DNA of 64,000 bases from Saccharopolyspora galaxeae (GCF_016526145.1 NZ_JADDUE010000002.1:62001-126000); one strand, 5' to 3'; positions 43,199-53,020 are shown, numbered from the stretch's first letter. Made by a program: numbers and translations. The notes: generated by a model not told the origin, from the letters alone.

Positions 43199-43359
43199 CC
43201 CGCACCGACCGATCGGCGGGAAGCGCGTTCACCTGCTGAGATCGAGCGCTGCTGCTGCGTTGGTCCGCATCCGCGCCGAAACGGCAGGTCACGGGAGCCC
43301 TGGCGGAGCAGCTCCGGGTCGTGCGGATCGGCTGCCGGGCACGGGCGTGCCGCCGCTCC

Positions 43360-43404
43360 CAGCATCCGGACGGTCAGCATCCGGACCGCCCGCATCCGGA
43401 CCGC
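43360..43404 (+). repeat. Short tandem repeat, 3 x 15 bp
   Basis: Three units (43360-43374, 43375-43389, 43390-43404) related to CAGCATCCGGACCGC, with 1-2 changes each, just past the stop end of the thioredoxin gene. No coding role. Confidence 0.7.
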
Positions 43405-43418
43405 AGCGCTCGCGGCGT

Positions 43419-43871
43419 TCACGGCAGGTGCGGCCGCAGCGCGGCGGCCAGTTCGTCGCGGCGCGGCACGCCGCCCACCCGGAACAGCTCGCGGCCGTCC
43501 GAGTCCAGCGCGAGCGTCGTGGGCGTGCGGTGCACGCCCAGCGGCGTGGACCACTCCGGATGATCGGTGAGGTCCACTTCCACGTGCCGCATCCCTTCGG
43601 TGCGCCCGGCCAAGTCGGCCAGCAGGATGCGGGTGTGCCTGCACGGCGCGCAGAACGTCGTGGACAGTTGCAGCAGCGTCACCCCGGAACCGTCGAGGTC
43701 CCCGAGCCGCGCGCGCAGGCCGTCGGGCAGCTGATCGAGCACGGTTCCTGCAACGCCCGCACCCGCCGCGGTCTTCCCGGCGGTCCGCACCCGGCCCTCG
43801 CGGGCTCGCCACACCAACCCGATGACCAGCGTCACCGCTACCGCGGCCAGCAGCGCCCACCAGCCGATCAT
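43419..43871 (-). CDS. Membrane-anchored thioredoxin-family protein
   Basis: A 150-residue protein: one N-terminal membrane helix (residues 1-22, MIGWWALLAAVAVTLVIG), a linker, then a thioredoxin fold with redox pair STTFCAPCRHT and cis-Pro segment VHRTPTTLALDSDG. Corresponds by position to mycobacterial thiX (Rv0816c). The ATG overlaps the lmeA stop (ATGA), so it is translated with LmeA. Probable role: thiol-disulfide exchange at the membrane. Confidence 0.85.
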   Translation of the reverse strand: MIGWWALLAAVAVTLVIGLVWRAREGRVRTAGKTAAGAGVAGTVLDQLPDGLRARLGDLDGSGVTLLQLSTTFCAPCRHTRILLADLAGRTEGMRHVEVDLTDHPEWSTPLGVHRTPTTLALDSDGRELFRVGGVPRRDELAAALRPHLP

Positions 43872-44692
43872 CCGGTGCTCACTCCGCCGGGACCGATCGT
43901 CACGTTGTCGGCCTTGCCCTCCATCACCAGCGCGCCGCGCTCGACGCGGACCGCGGTCGGGGTCACCTCGAACGGCAGCATCCCGGGATCCAGCGTGGTG
44001 GTGAACTGCTGCAGGATCGACTCCTCGAACACGTCGCCCATCGGGATCTCCGACAGCGACCGGTCGGCCAGGTCCAGCTTCTTCGGCTCGATCTTGAGCT
44101 GGCCGTTGAGCAGCGACAGCACCGCGATCACCTTGACCCGCACGTTGGTGCCCGCGATGCCGATCGTGCCGTCGAGCGCGACCGCGGCCCGGCTGGAGTC
44201 GGTCGCGCCGCCCTGGCCGGTGCCACCGCTGCCGTCGCCGGAGCTGCTGCTGCCGCCGTCGCCGGACGACTCGTCCAGCGCGTCCTTCGGCGCCGGGTTG
44301 ATCGTGAGGTCGGTGATGCCGATGATCCGCCCGACGTCGGAAGCCTTCAGCTTCATCCGGCCCACCAGCTCGTCCACATCGATCTTGTTCACCTTGCCCG
44401 CGAGCACGTCGTTCAGCGGGAGCCGCGCGTGGTGCAGGTTCGCCTCCACGCCGAGCTCCTTGAGCTGGCCCGCCTGCACGGCCTTCGCAGCGACTTCGAC
44501 GTCCTTGTAATCGCCCGCGACCGCCTGGGTCAGGAACGGGAAGCCGTGCACCCGCACCGAGGGGTCCTCGGCGAGTTTCAACTGCTTCTTCATCTGCTGC
44601 GAGACCTGGTACTCGGCGAAGGACGCCGCGCCGTAGTCGGCGGCCACGAGCAGGCCGAGGACGATGACGAGGGTGATGGCGAGCTTCTTCAC
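43868..44692 (-). CDS. lmeA: LmeA-like DUF2993 phospholipid-binding protein
   Basis: A 274-residue exported protein. N-terminal signal/anchor KLAITLVIVLGLLVAADYGA, then a DUF2993 fold (VRVHGFPFLTQAVAGDYKDVEV, LKASDVGRIIG). A Gly/Ser-rich insertion (about 140-165) divides the domain. In mycobacteria LmeA (Rv0817c) supports lipomannan elongation in the periplasm. ATG 44692 is the only good start. Divergent from glnR, as in mycobacteria. Coupled to the thioredoxin gene. Confidence 0.82.
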   Translation of the reverse strand: MKKLAITLVIVLGLLVAADYGAASFAEYQVSQQMKKQLKLAEDPSVRVHGFPFLTQAVAGDYKDVEVAAKAVQAGQLKELGVEANLHHARLPLNDVLAGKVNKIDVDELVGRMKLKASDVGRIIGITDLTINPAPKDALDESSGDGGSSSSGDGSGGTGQGGATDSSRAAVALDGTIGIAGTNVRVKVIAVLSLLNGQLKIEPKKLDLADRSLSEIPMGDVFEESILQQFTTTLDPGMLPFEVTPTAVRVERGALVMEGKADNVTIGPGGVSTG

Positions 44693-45143
44693 CGCGAGCG
44701 GTCCGTTCTGTCGGGGGCAGGCGGGTCGGCGGACCAGGGCGCTGTGCTGGTGATCTTGTGCCGGGTCCGGGGCGTGATCGGGCGGTGCTCACCTTCGCAC
44801 CTCCACCGCCCGGGCCGACAGGTGTGCTCGGCAACATCCGGATCACCGGCCGCGCTGCCGAGTCGCACCGCTGTGCAGAACTCGCGGTGCACGGCGCCCG
44901 CATCGAGCTCGCGCCGTGCCACCGCGGGGGCATCGCGCCGCTCGAAACGCGGCGTTCACACGGCTTCCCGCGCGCTTCACATTTGTGACCCGAGCAGCTT
45001 CACCTGGGATTTTCGTTCTCGCGTCAGTTATTCTGCTGGGCATCCACAGGCAACGAAGCCGGGTCGTCCGGCCCCTCACGCGTGCCGAGCGGCCTTCGTG
45101 CGCCGGCGCTCTCGGCGCCGGCCTTGGTACGGGAGGCCCATTC
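44693..45143. other. Divergent lmeA-glnR intergenic region
   Basis: 451 bp. Contains TCACA-TT-TGTGA (44977-44988) and three TTCAC elements (44955, 44977, 44999). These could serve PhoP or GlnR, but the spacing (21 and 23 bp) does not fit a standard 11-bp array. No gene or RNA seen. Confidence 0.4.
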
Positions 45144-45902
45144 ATGAGTTCGGAACTTCTGCTGCTGACCGGCGAGCGATGCGGCGATGCCGTGCTGCCC
45201 GCGCTGGCGCTGCTGCCGCACCGGCTGCGCCTCCTGCCCGCGGATCCCGGCGCGATGCAGTCCGCGGGCGCGCACGACGCAGTGCTCGTCGACGCCCGCT
45301 CCGACCTGGTCGCCGCCCGTGACCTGTGCCGCGTGCTGGCTTCCGGGGACGCGCCGCTGATCGCGGTGGTCAACGAGGGCGGGCTGGTCACGATCAGCGC
45401 CGAGTGGGGCGTGGACGAACTGCTGCTGCCCGGCACCGGCCCGGCCGAGGTGGACGCCCGGCTGCGGCTGCTGACCACCCGCCGCACCGGCGAGAACGCC
45501 GCCTCGGACGATTCGCTGTCGGTGGGCGACCTGGTGATCGAGGAGGCCACCTACACCGCCCGGCTCAAGGGGCGCGCGCTGGAGCTGACCTACAAGGAGT
45601 TCGAGCTGCTGAAGTACCTGGCCCAGCACGCGGGCCGGGTGTTCACCCGCGCACAGCTGTTGCAGGAGGTGTGGGGCTACGACTTCTTCGGCGGCACCCG
45701 CACGGTCGACGTGCACGTGCGGCGGCTGCGGGCCAAGCTCGGCGCGGAGTACGACTCGATGATCGGCACCGTGCGCAACGTCGGCTACAAGTTCGTCCGC
45801 CCGTCGCGCGGTTCGCAGAAGGCTGGGCAGCGCCCGGCGACGCGGGACGAAACCTCCGCGGTCGCCGAAGCCGAGGCCATCGTCGCTTCTTCGCAGCGCT
45901 GA
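45144..45902 (+). CDS. glnR: GlnR, orphan OmpR-type nitrogen regulator
   Basis: A 252-residue regulator with a degenerate receiver (1-115; the conserved Asp sits in DAVLVDARSD, but several phosphorylation-pocket residues are missing) and a winged helix (130-225; LELTYKEFELLKYLAQHAGRVF, VDVHVRRLRAKLG, TVRNVGYKF). GlnR controls ammonium assimilation genes and works unphosphorylated. Position between lmeA and mshD equals Rv0818. ATG 45144 follows GGGAGG by 8 nt. The C-terminal 25 residues are Ala/Thr-rich. Confidence 0.9.
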   Translation: MSSELLLLTGERCGDAVLPALALLPHRLRLLPADPGAMQSAGAHDAVLVDARSDLVAARDLCRVLASGDAPLIAVVNEGGLVTISAEWGVDELLLPGTGPAEVDARLRLLTTRRTGENAASDDSLSVGDLVIEEATYTARLKGRALELTYKEFELLKYLAQHAGRVFTRAQLLQEVWGYDFFGGTRTVDVHVRRLRAKLGAEYDSMIGTVRNVGYKFVRPSRGSQKAGQRPATRDETSAVAEAEAIVASSQR

Positions 45903-46042
45903 ACGGGTTTCCCGGCGCGCGGGGAAAGCGCGCTCGGCGGCTCGGAATGATCTGCGGTGGATCCGATCGCGGTCGTGCCGCCCGCCGATCCTCCGCGACC
46001 GCTGCGCGATCCCGCTCGTGCCAACTCGCGGCGCGAGGTGGG

Positions 46043-46048
46043 TAACGT
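46043..46048 (+). promoter_or_regulatory. -10 box for leaderless mshD
   Basis: TAACGT, 7 nt before GTG 46056. Confidence 0.5.
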
Positions 46049-46055
46049 CAGGGCC

Positions 46056-47012
46056 GTGCAGCTTACGTGGCGGAACGGACTGGACCAGGCCGAGGTGGCC
46101 GAGGTGATCGACCTGCTCGCGGCGGCTGAGCAGGCGGACGGCGTGGCGCCTGCCGGCGAGCACGTGATCCTGCGGCTGAGAGCGCACCGGGACGTGGTGC
46201 ACCAGATCGAACCGGTGCAGGCGGACGTGCGCTCGGAGCACTACGTGGTGCGCGACGCGGGCGGCACGCTCACCGGTTACGCGCATCTGGACACCGAGAA
46301 CGAGGACACCGGCCTGCTGGTCGCCGAACTGGCGGTGCACCCGGAACACCGGCGGCAAGGCGCCGGGACGCAGCTGGTCGAGGCGCTGCTCGACCGCGCG
46401 GACCTGTCGTCCGCCCCCACGGACGGGGCCGACACCGGCAAGTTGCGGATCTGGTCGCACGGCGAGCACCCCGGTGCGCTGGCGCTGGCCGAGCGATTCG
46501 GCTTCGCGCGCCCGCGCGAGTTGTGGCGGATGGGCGTGGAAGTCGGCGGGGCCGAGCTGCCCGCGCCGGAACTGCCCGAGGGCGTCACGATCCGTGCATT
46601 CCGCCCCGGCCAGGATGAAGCCGACGTCGTGCGCGTCAATCACCGTGCGTTCCGGTGGCATCCCGAGCAGGGCGAGATGAGCGAGCACGACCTGCGGGAG
46701 AAGGAAGGCACCGACTGGTTCGATCCGGCCGGTTTCCTGCTCGCAGTGGACGCGCAGGAAAGGCTCCTCGGCTTCCACTGGACCAAGGTGCATCCGGACG
46801 GAGCCGGCGAGGTCTACGTCGTCGGCGTGGATCCGGACACGCAGGGTAATGGTCTCGGCCGGTCGCTCACGGTAGCGGGGATGCGCTATTTGCAGCACAT
46901 CGGGTGCCCGCGGGTACTGCTCTACGTGGAGGCGGACAACGTCCCGGCGGTCAAGGTTTACCAGCGTCTCGGGTTCGAGAAGTGGGATGTCGACGTGCAG
47001 TTCGGGCGCTGA
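46056..47012 (+). CDS. mshD: Mycothiol synthase
   Basis: Final step of mycothiol synthesis: acetyl-CoA acetylates Cys-GlcN-Ins. The 318-residue protein is a tandem GNAT: the first domain holds VAELAVHPEHRRQGAGTQLV, the second VYVVGVDPDTQGNGLGRSLT, both acetyl-CoA loops; HPEQGEMSEHDLREKEGTDWFDP is a typical substrate loop. GTG 46056 is leaderless (TAACGT box); a longer frame from 45957 lacks support. Confirms a mycothiol-using actinomycete. Confidence 0.93.
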   Translation: MQLTWRNGLDQAEVAEVIDLLAAAEQADGVAPAGEHVILRLRAHRDVVHQIEPVQADVRSEHYVVRDAGGTLTGYAHLDTENEDTGLLVAELAVHPEHRRQGAGTQLVEALLDRADLSSAPTDGADTGKLRIWSHGEHPGALALAERFGFARPRELWRMGVEVGGAELPAPELPEGVTIRAFRPGQDEADVVRVNHRAFRWHPEQGEMSEHDLREKEGTDWFDPAGFLLAVDAQERLLGFHWTKVHPDGAGEVYVVGVDPDTQGNGLGRSLTVAGMRYLQHIGCPRVLLYVEADNVPAVKVYQRLGFEKWDVDVQFGR

Positions 47013-47137
47013 GCGCCGTCCGGCCCGGTAGCGCGGTGCCTGCCGGGCTCCGGGAGATCACTCGGAGCAAACGACAGGATCACGGCGAAATGACCTGTCA
47101 CCCGTTGGTACGTGGCGCTGCTTACTTAGCGTGCCAT

Positions 47138-47159
47138 GTTCACTTCTCGTTCACCTTGT
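47138..47159 (+). promoter_or_regulatory. PhoP box upstream of pstSCAB
   Basis: Two adjacent 11-bp direct repeats, GTTCACTTCTC and GTTCACCTTGT, matching the actinobacterial PhoP unit GTTCACCnnnn. It lies 92 bp before pstS. Confidence 0.75.
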
Positions 47160-47250
47160 GCACGGTGGCAGTCCACTCCGGCTGCTTAGCGTTCGGATAC
47201 GAGCGGCAGCGCGCCGCGTCCACGATGTTTCCCTTTGCTGGAGGAACGAA

Positions 47251-48366
47251 GTGAAGATGAAGCGGCACACTGCTGCGCTCGGCTTCCTCGCGGCGGGCAC
47301 GCTCGTGCTCACCGCCTGCGGCAGTGACCAGAACATCCCGCAGAACGAGGTCAATCCGGCGCTGGCCGGTTTGAACGTGGAGTGCGGCACCAAGCCGGTC
47401 TCGGCCGAGGGCTCGTCGGCGCAGAAGAACGCGATGGACGTCTTCGCGCGCGACTACAGCGTCAAGTGTCCCGGCCAGGAGCTGCGCTACACCAAGTCCG
47501 GTTCCGGGAAGGGCGTCTCCGCCTTCAACTCCGGGCAGATCGACTTCGGCGGCTCCGACTCGCCGCTGGACGCAGAGGAGGGCGAGGTCGCCAAGGCCGC
47601 CCAGCGCTGCCAGAACAACCCGGCCTGGAACATCCCGATGGTCTTCGGGCCGATCGCGATGTCCTACAACCTGCCCGGCGTTGGCGACCTGACGCTCAAC
47701 GCCGACGTCGTCGCGAAGATGTACCAGGGCCAGATCAAGAAGTGGAACGATCCGGCGGTCGCGGCGCTCAACCCGGGCAAGCAGCTGCCCGCCATCGACG
47801 TCGTGCCGTTCTACCGCTCCGACGAGTCCGGTACCTCGGACAACTTCCAGAAGTACCTCAAGACCGCCACCGGCGGCGCCTGGCAGGGCGAGGGCAAGCA
47901 GTTCAAGGCCGGCCCCGGTGTCGGCCAGGGCAAGGAAGGCAGCGACCAGGTCGCGCAGTCGGTGCAGTCCACTCCGGGCGGCATCAGCTACATCGAGTGG
48001 TCCTTCCCGAAGAACCTCGGCCTGGGCATCGCCAAGATCGACAGCGGCTCCGGTCCGGTGGACCTCAACACCGGCACCGTCGGCAAGGCCATCGAAGAGG
48101 CCAAGATCGAGGGCCAGGGCAACGACCTGCGGGTGGACCTGGAATCGATCTACGGCAACAAGGACGCCGGTGTTTACCCGATCGTGCTGAACACCTACGA
48201 GATCGTCTGCTCGAAGGGGTACGACCCGGAGACCGCCAAGGGCGTCAAGGCCGCGCTGACCGTCGCCGCCAACGCGAACCCCGCGGACCTGGAGAAGGCC
48301 GGCTACGTGCCGCTGCCTACCAAGTTCAAGGAGAAGGTGACGAACGCGGTCAACGCGATCTCCTGA
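47251..48366 (+). CDS. pstS: Phosphate ABC transporter substrate-binding lipoprotein PstS
   Basis: A 371-residue lipoprotein with lipobox LTAC at residues 20-23. Captures phosphate outside the membrane: SAEGSSAQKNAMDVFA, KSGSGKGVSAFNSGQIDFGGSDSPL and YRSDESGTSDNFQKYL are the phosphate-contact blocks. GTG 47251 follows GAGGAACG; ATG 47257 is the alternative. First gene of pstSCAB and preceded by a PhoP-type box. Confidence 0.95.
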   Translation: MKMKRHTAALGFLAAGTLVLTACGSDQNIPQNEVNPALAGLNVECGTKPVSAEGSSAQKNAMDVFARDYSVKCPGQELRYTKSGSGKGVSAFNSGQIDFGGSDSPLDAEEGEVAKAAQRCQNNPAWNIPMVFGPIAMSYNLPGVGDLTLNADVVAKMYQGQIKKWNDPAVAALNPGKQLPAIDVVPFYRSDESGTSDNFQKYLKTATGGAWQGEGKQFKAGPGVGQGKEGSDQVAQSVQSTPGGISYIEWSFPKNLGLGIAKIDSGSGPVDLNTGTVGKAIEEAKIEGQGNDLRVDLESIYGNKDAGVYPIVLNTYEIVCSKGYDPETAKGVKAALTVAANANPADLEKAGYVPLPTKFKEKVTNAVNAIS

Positions 48367-48412
48367 CGCTGAACCTCCGCACGAGCGACGAAGTGAGAGG
48401 CTGCGAGCAGCA

Positions 48413-49477
48413 GTGACCGACTCGACCGACGAACGCTCCGCGGGCACCGGTACAGCCGGTGCCCGCGAGGGCGAGCCGGCAGCCAGTTCCGGACCGGAGG
48501 CCCCCATTACCGCTCCCGAAGCACCCGCCGCGGACGCGCCCAGGAGGGTCGTCCGCATCGGCGACCGCGTGTTCCAGTCCCTGGCCACCGGTTCGGGGGT
48601 CTTCATCGTCGCGCTGATCGCGGCGGTGGGGATCTTCCTGCTGGTGCGGGCGCTGCCTTCGTTGCAGGCCGACCAGGTGAACTTCCTGTTCAGCCGGGTC
48701 TGGGACACCAGCGACCCGCAGAGCCTGAGCTTCGGCATCGCCGACCTCGCCTGGGTCACGGTGGCCAGTTCGCTGGTCGCGCTGGTGCTGGCGATGCCCG
48801 TTTCCTGCGGCATCGCCCTGTTCCTGACCCACTACTCGCCGCGCTCGCTGGCGCGCCCGTTCGCCTACATCGTCGATCTGCTGGCCGCGGTGCCGTCGGT
48901 GGTCTACGGCCTGTGGGGCATCACGGTGCTGGCCCCGGTGCTCAAGCCGGTCGCGGTCTGGCTGAACACCAACCTCGGCTGGGTGCCGATCTTCGCGGCG
49001 GGCAACGTGCCCGCGGACAGCGGCTCGAACATCTTCACCGCGGGGATCGTGCTGGCGGTGATGATCCTGCCGACGATCACCGGCGTCACCCGCGAGGTAT
49101 TCCAGCGCACCCCAACCGCGCAGATCGAAGGCGCGCAGGCGCTGGGCGCAACCCGGTGGGAGGTCGTGCGCACCACGGTGTGGCCGTTCGGCCGCAACGG
49201 CTTCATCGGCGGCTCGATGCTCGGCCTCGGTCGCGCGCTGGGTGAAACGGTCGCGCTGACGATCATCCTCAGCGGCGTCAACATCGGGCCGAACTACAGC
49301 ATCTTCGACGCCGGCGCCACGTTCGCCTCGAAGATCGCCCTCGGATCCAACGAGTTCAACAACAACATGCAGGTCGGTGCCTACATCTCGGCCGGGCTTG
49401 TGCTGTTCATCCTCACGTTCGTGGTGAACGCGCTCGCGCGGTGGATCGAGAACGCCAGCGGCGAGGGGAAAGCATGA
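48413..49477 (+). CDS. pstC: Phosphate ABC transporter permease PstC
   Basis: A 354-residue membrane protein; the first ~45 residues are a disordered Ala/Pro/Glu tail (unusual length) before six membrane helices and the coupling helix EGAQALGATRWEVVRTTVWP. ALGETVALTI is a permease mark. It starts with GTG 48413. Its stop overlaps pstA. Confidence 0.95.
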   Translation: MTDSTDERSAGTGTAGAREGEPAASSGPEAPITAPEAPAADAPRRVVRIGDRVFQSLATGSGVFIVALIAAVGIFLLVRALPSLQADQVNFLFSRVWDTSDPQSLSFGIADLAWVTVASSLVALVLAMPVSCGIALFLTHYSPRSLARPFAYIVDLLAAVPSVVYGLWGITVLAPVLKPVAVWLNTNLGWVPIFAAGNVPADSGSNIFTAGIVLAVMILPTITGVTREVFQRTPTAQIEGAQALGATRWEVVRTTVWPFGRNGFIGGSMLGLGRALGETVALTIILSGVNIGPNYSIFDAGATFASKIALGSNEFNNNMQVGAYISAGLVLFILTFVVNALARWIENASGEGKA

Positions 49478-50388
49478 GAACGGACACCGCTGACGTCGAA
49501 CGGCCCGCCACCGCGCCCGCGTTCCAACACCTCGGGTTCGGGCGGAAGCTGAAGAACAACCTGGCGACGGTGGTGTTCACCGGCGCGTTCGTGATCGCCG
49601 TGATCCCGCTGCTGTGGGTCCTGTTCACGCTGGTGCAGAAGGGCGCGGCACCGCTGCTGCGGCCGGACTGGTGGAGCCACTCGTTCAACGGGCTCACCGC
49701 GAACGACACCAACGGCGGCATCTACCACGCGCTGGTCGGCACGGTGCTCGAAGGGCTCGTGTGCGCCATCATCGCGGTGCCGCTGGGCGTGCTGGTCGGG
49801 ATCTACCTGATCGAGTACGGCCAGGACTCGCGGTTCGCGAAGATCACGACGTTCACCGTGGACATCCTCAGCGGCCTGCCGTCCATCGTGGCCGGCCTGT
49901 TCATCTACGCGCTGTGGATCACCACGTTCGGGTTCAGCAAGAGCGGCTTCGCGGTGGCGCTGTCGCTGGTGCTGCTGATGGTGCCGGTGGTCGTGCGGGT
50001 CACCGAGACGATGCTGCTGATCGTCCCGGACGAGCTGCGCGAAGCCTCCTACGCGCTGGGCGTGCCCAAGTGGAAGACGATCGTGAAGATCGTGCTGCCC
50101 ACCGCGCTGTCCGGCATCCTCACCGGCATCATGCTCGGCCTCGCCCGGGTGCTGGGCGAGACCGCGCCGCTGCTGATCCTGGTGGGCTACGCGAAGGCCA
50201 TCAGCTTCAACCTCTTCGAGGGCGAACTGGCCTCGCTGCCGCTGGTGATCTACACCGAGCGCGCCACCGGGACCGCAGCGGGCGACGCCCGCGTCTGGGG
50301 CGCCGCGCTGACCCTCGTGCTCATCATCATGCTGATCAACCTCGCGGCGACGCTGCTGTCGAGGCTGTTCGCCGTCAAGACCAAGTAG
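49474..50388 (+). CDS. pstA: Phosphate ABC transporter permease PstA
   Basis: A 304-residue six-helix permease. Coupling helix [34 protein letters not shown], and the [21 protein letters not shown] span are typical. ATG 49474 overlaps the pstC stop (ATGA). The ~35 N-terminal residues are hydrophilic. Confidence 0.95.
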   Translation: MRTDTADVERPATAPAFQHLGFGRKLKNNLATVVFTGAFVIAVIPLLWVLFTLVQKGAAPLLRPDWWSHSFNGLTANDTNGGIYHALVGTVLEGLVCAIIAVPLGVLVGIYLIEYGQDSRFAKITTFTVDILSGLPSIVAGLFIYALWITTFGFSKSGFAVALSLVLLMVPVVVRVTETMLLIVPDELREASYALGVPKWKTIVKIVLPTALSGILTGIMLGLARVLGETAPLLILVGYAKAISFNLFEGELASLPLVIYTERATGTAAGDARVWGAALTLVLIIMLINLAATLLSRLFAVKTK

Positions 50389-50398
50389 GGCGGATCCC

Positions 50399-51175
50399 AT
50401 GGCCAAGCGTCTCGATATCAAGGACCTGAACCTCTACTACGGCAAGTTCCACGCCGTGCAGGACGCGACGTTGCAGGTCCCGGCCCGCAGCGTCACCGCG
50501 TTCATCGGACCGTCGGGTTGCGGAAAGTCCACCGTGCTGCGGTCGCTGAACCGGATGCACGAGGTCATCGCCGGTGCCCGCGTCGACGGCAAGGTGCTGC
50601 TCGACGGGGAGGACATCTACGGCGCCGGGGTCGACCCGGTGCAGGTGCGCCGCACGATCGGCATGGTGTTCCAGCGGCCGAACCCGTTCCCCACGATGTC
50701 CATCCGGGACAACGTGGTAGCCGGGCTGAAGCTGTCCGGGCAGAAGAACAAGAAGCAGCTCGACGACATCGCCGAGCGGGCGCTGCGCGGCGCCAACCTG
50801 TGGGAAGAGGTCAAGGACCGGCTGGGCAAGCCCGGCGGCGGCCTCTCCGGCGGTCAGCAGCAGCGGCTGTGCATCGCCCGCGCCATCGCGGTGCAGCCGG
50901 ACGTGCTGCTGATGGACGAGCCCTGCTCAGCGCTGGACCCGATCTCCACGCTGGCGATCGAGGACCTGATCGCCACGCTGAAGCAGGAGTACACGATCGT
51001 CATCGTCACCCACAACATGCAGCAGGCGGCGCGGGTCAGCGACCAGACCGCGTTCTTCAACCTGCGCGCCGTGGGCGAGCCGGGCGAGCTGGTGGAGATC
51101 GACGAGACCGGGCGGATCTTCTCCAACCCCAGCCAGAAGGCCACCGAGGACTACATCTCCGGTCGCTTCGGCTGA
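50399..51175 (+). CDS. pstB: Phosphate ABC transporter ATPase PstB (PhoT)
   Basis: A 258-residue ATPase driving PstCA: Walker [18 protein letters not shown]-loop [10 protein letters not shown], signature [14 protein letters not shown], Walker [14 protein letters not shown]-loop VTHNM. It is 10 nt after pstA. In mycobacteria the matching gene is phoT (Rv0820). A hairpin follows. Confidence 0.96.
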   Translation: MAKRLDIKDLNLYYGKFHAVQDATLQVPARSVTAFIGPSGCGKSTVLRSLNRMHEVIAGARVDGKVLLDGEDIYGAGVDPVQVRRTIGMVFQRPNPFPTMSIRDNVVAGLKLSGQKNKKQLDDIAERALRGANLWEEVKDRLGKPGGGLSGGQQQRLCIARAIAVQPDVLLMDEPCSALDPISTLAIEDLIATLKQEYTIVIVTHNMQQAARVSDQTAFFNLRAVGEPGELVEIDETGRIFSNPSQKATEDYISGRFG

Positions 51176-51189
51176 GCGGGTTACACCCG

Positions 51190-51221
51190 GCGGGCCGGCC
51201 TCCCAGCGGGGGCCGGCCCGC
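51190..51221. terminator. Terminator after pstB
   Basis: GCGGGCCGGCC pairs with GGCCGGCCCGC, 11-bp perfect stem, 10-nt loop, between the convergent pstB and XRE genes. Confidence 0.8.
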
Positions 51222-51238
51222 GGTCGTTTCCGGGGTGG

Positions 51239-52096
51239 TCAGCTCTGCCAGTCGTCGGCGACGCTGGAGATGAACGCGCTGGATTCCTTCGGGGGCAGCG
51301 CGGCGGAGCAGACCCGCTCGAAGGCCGCCAGGTAGTCCGCGGTGTCGGCGGTCTTGTCCAGGAAGCGCGAGCCGGTCCGGTCGCCGACGTGCACCACCTG
51401 CGGGTCCGCGTCGTCCGGGAACGAGAACACCGAGATCCGCTCGCCCATCAGCGGGTGCCCGCCCAGCCCGAACGGCAGCACCTGGATGGTCACGTTGCGC
51501 CGGTACCCCATCAGCACGAGGTGCTCCAGCTGCTGGCGCATCACTGCGGGCCCGCCGATCGAGCGGCGCAATGCAGCTTCGTCCAGCACCGCCCACAGCT
51601 CGAGCGGTTCGTTGCCCAGCAGCCGCTGCTGCCGCGTCGCGGTGACGGTGAGCCGTTCCTGGCTCTCGGCGTCGGCGGGTTCGCGCAGTTCGCTGCCGAG
51701 CAGCGCGCCGTTGTAGTCCGCGGTCTGCAGCAGTTCCGGGATGGGGTCGGCGCCGAAGCAGCTGACCGCTTTGGCCGCGGTCTCCAGACCGAGGTGCGTT
51801 TCGAAGCCGGGGCGCTGCGCGGTCGTGGGGTACTGCTGCCACCACCCGCGCTCCTTCGAGCCCTGGGCGAGGTCGATCAGTTCGCCGGTCCGCTCGCCGG
51901 GGGCGCCGTAGAACTCGGCCATCAGCCGCACGTCCGAGGTGCGCACCGGCACTCGGCCCAGCTCGATCTGGCTGATCTTGCCCTGCGAGCAGTCCAGGTG
52001 CGCGGCGACCTCGCGGTGGGTGCGGCCGGCGGCTTCGCGCAACTTGCGCAGTTCGCTGCCGAGCCTGCGGCGGTGCACGGTCGGGCTGTTATGCAC
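51239..52096 (-). CDS. XRE-family regulator with DUF5753 (Scr1-type sensor) domain
   Basis: A 285-residue regulator. HTH at residues 10-65 (ELRKLREAAGRTHREVAAHLDCSQGKISQIELGR); the C-terminal two thirds form DUF5753, seen in PELLQTADYNGALLGSELR and VLDEAALRRSIGGPAVMRQQLEHLV. GTG 52096 follows GGGAGG by 7 nt. DUF5753 proteins normally have a DUF397 partner gene nearby; none is visible here. Inserted between pstB and phoU compared with mycobacteria. Confidence 0.88.
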   Translation of the reverse strand: MHNSPTVHRRRLGSELRKLREAAGRTHREVAAHLDCSQGKISQIELGRVPVRTSDVRLMAEFYGAPGERTGELIDLAQGSKERGWWQQYPTTAQRPGFETHLGLETAAKAVSCFGADPIPELLQTADYNGALLGSELREPADAESQERLTVTATRQQRLLGNEPLELWAVLDEAALRRSIGGPAVMRQQLEHLVLMGYRRNVTIQVLPFGLGGHPLMGERISVFSFPDDADPQVVHVGDRTGSRFLDKTADTADYLAAFERVCSAALPPKESSAFISSVADDWQS

Positions 52097-52362
52097 CCCG
52101 GACCTCCCGCGGCTCGGCGGCGGGGACGGAGTTCGGTACATCGCTGGTGCTCACGATCCCGACGATCGCACACGTCAGTTGATCGACCCGGTGCTGAGAC
52201 CGAGTATTAATACGTCGGTTGCCGATTCGGCGCCGTTCCGGACGAATCCGTGATCCGCCGATCACCCGCCGCGACTGCGACTCGCGCGACAGCCGCCGCG
52301 CGCTGCACCCGCTCAAGTGAACGCCGCCCCGCGGAACGCGGGGCGGCGTCGGAGATGCACGG

Positions 52363-53013
52363 TCAGCTGGTGGTGGGCATGCTGCCGGTAACGGTGAACA
52401 CCACCCGGCGCGCCACCGCGACCGCGTGGTCGGCGAACCGCTCGTAGAACCGGCCAAGCAGGGTCACGTCGACGGCCGCGGCAACGCCGTGCGACCAGTC
52501 CGAACCCATCATCACGCTGAACAGGTGCCGGTGCAGATCGTCCATGGCGTCGTCGGCGTTCTCCAGATCCCGGGCGGCATCGACGTCCTGGGAGCGGATC
52601 ACCTGCGCCGCCCGCCCGGCCAGGTCGACCGCGACCCGGCCCATCTCGTCGAAGTACGGCTGCACCGGCTCCGGCAGCACCGGTTGCGGGTGCCTGCGCC
52701 GGGCCGCCTTCGCGACGTGCAGCGCGAGGTCGCCCATGCGCTCCATGTCCTCGGCGGCGTGGATGGTGGAGATCACCGTGCGCAGATCGCCCGCGACCGG
52801 TGCCTGCAGCGCCAGCAGGCCGAACGCCTGCTCCTCGGCACGCGCGCGCACGTCGTCGACCTGCACGTCTTCCTCGATGACCTGCTCGGCCAGGGTCAGG
52901 TCGGCCTCCAGCAGCGCACGCGTGGCGCGTTCCATCGCCGTTCCGACCATGGTGGACATCGAGGCGAGTTCCTCGGCGAGCTCGCCGAGCTGTTCCTGGT
53001 AAGCCTCACGCAT
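52363..53013 (-). CDS. phoU: Phosphate signalling regulator PhoU
   Basis: A 216-residue tandem three-helix-bundle protein that modulates PstB and the PhoR kinase. Seen: [20 protein letters not shown], the two metal-binding E/DxxxD regions [14 protein letters not shown] and [20 protein letters not shown] 53013 has TAGGGT 7 nt upstream (leaderless) and a PhoP-type box farther up, so it should be induced by phosphate lack. Opposes pstSCAB. Confidence 0.93.
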   Translation of the reverse strand: MREAYQEQLGELAEELASMSTMVGTAMERATRALLEADLTLAEQVIEEDVQVDDVRARAEEQAFGLLALQAPVAGDLRTVISTIHAAEDMERMGDLALHVAKAARRRHPQPVLPEPVQPYFDEMGRVAVDLAGRAAQVIRSQDVDAARDLENADDAMDDLHRHLFSVMMGSDWSHGVAAAVDVTLLGRFYERFADHAVAVARRVVFTVTGSMPTTS

Positions 53014-53020
53014 GTCGGTC

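Noticed and set aside
44954-44986. PhoP box before glnR
   Set aside because: TTCAC elements are 21-23 bp apart, not in 11-bp register; kept only as a weak observation.
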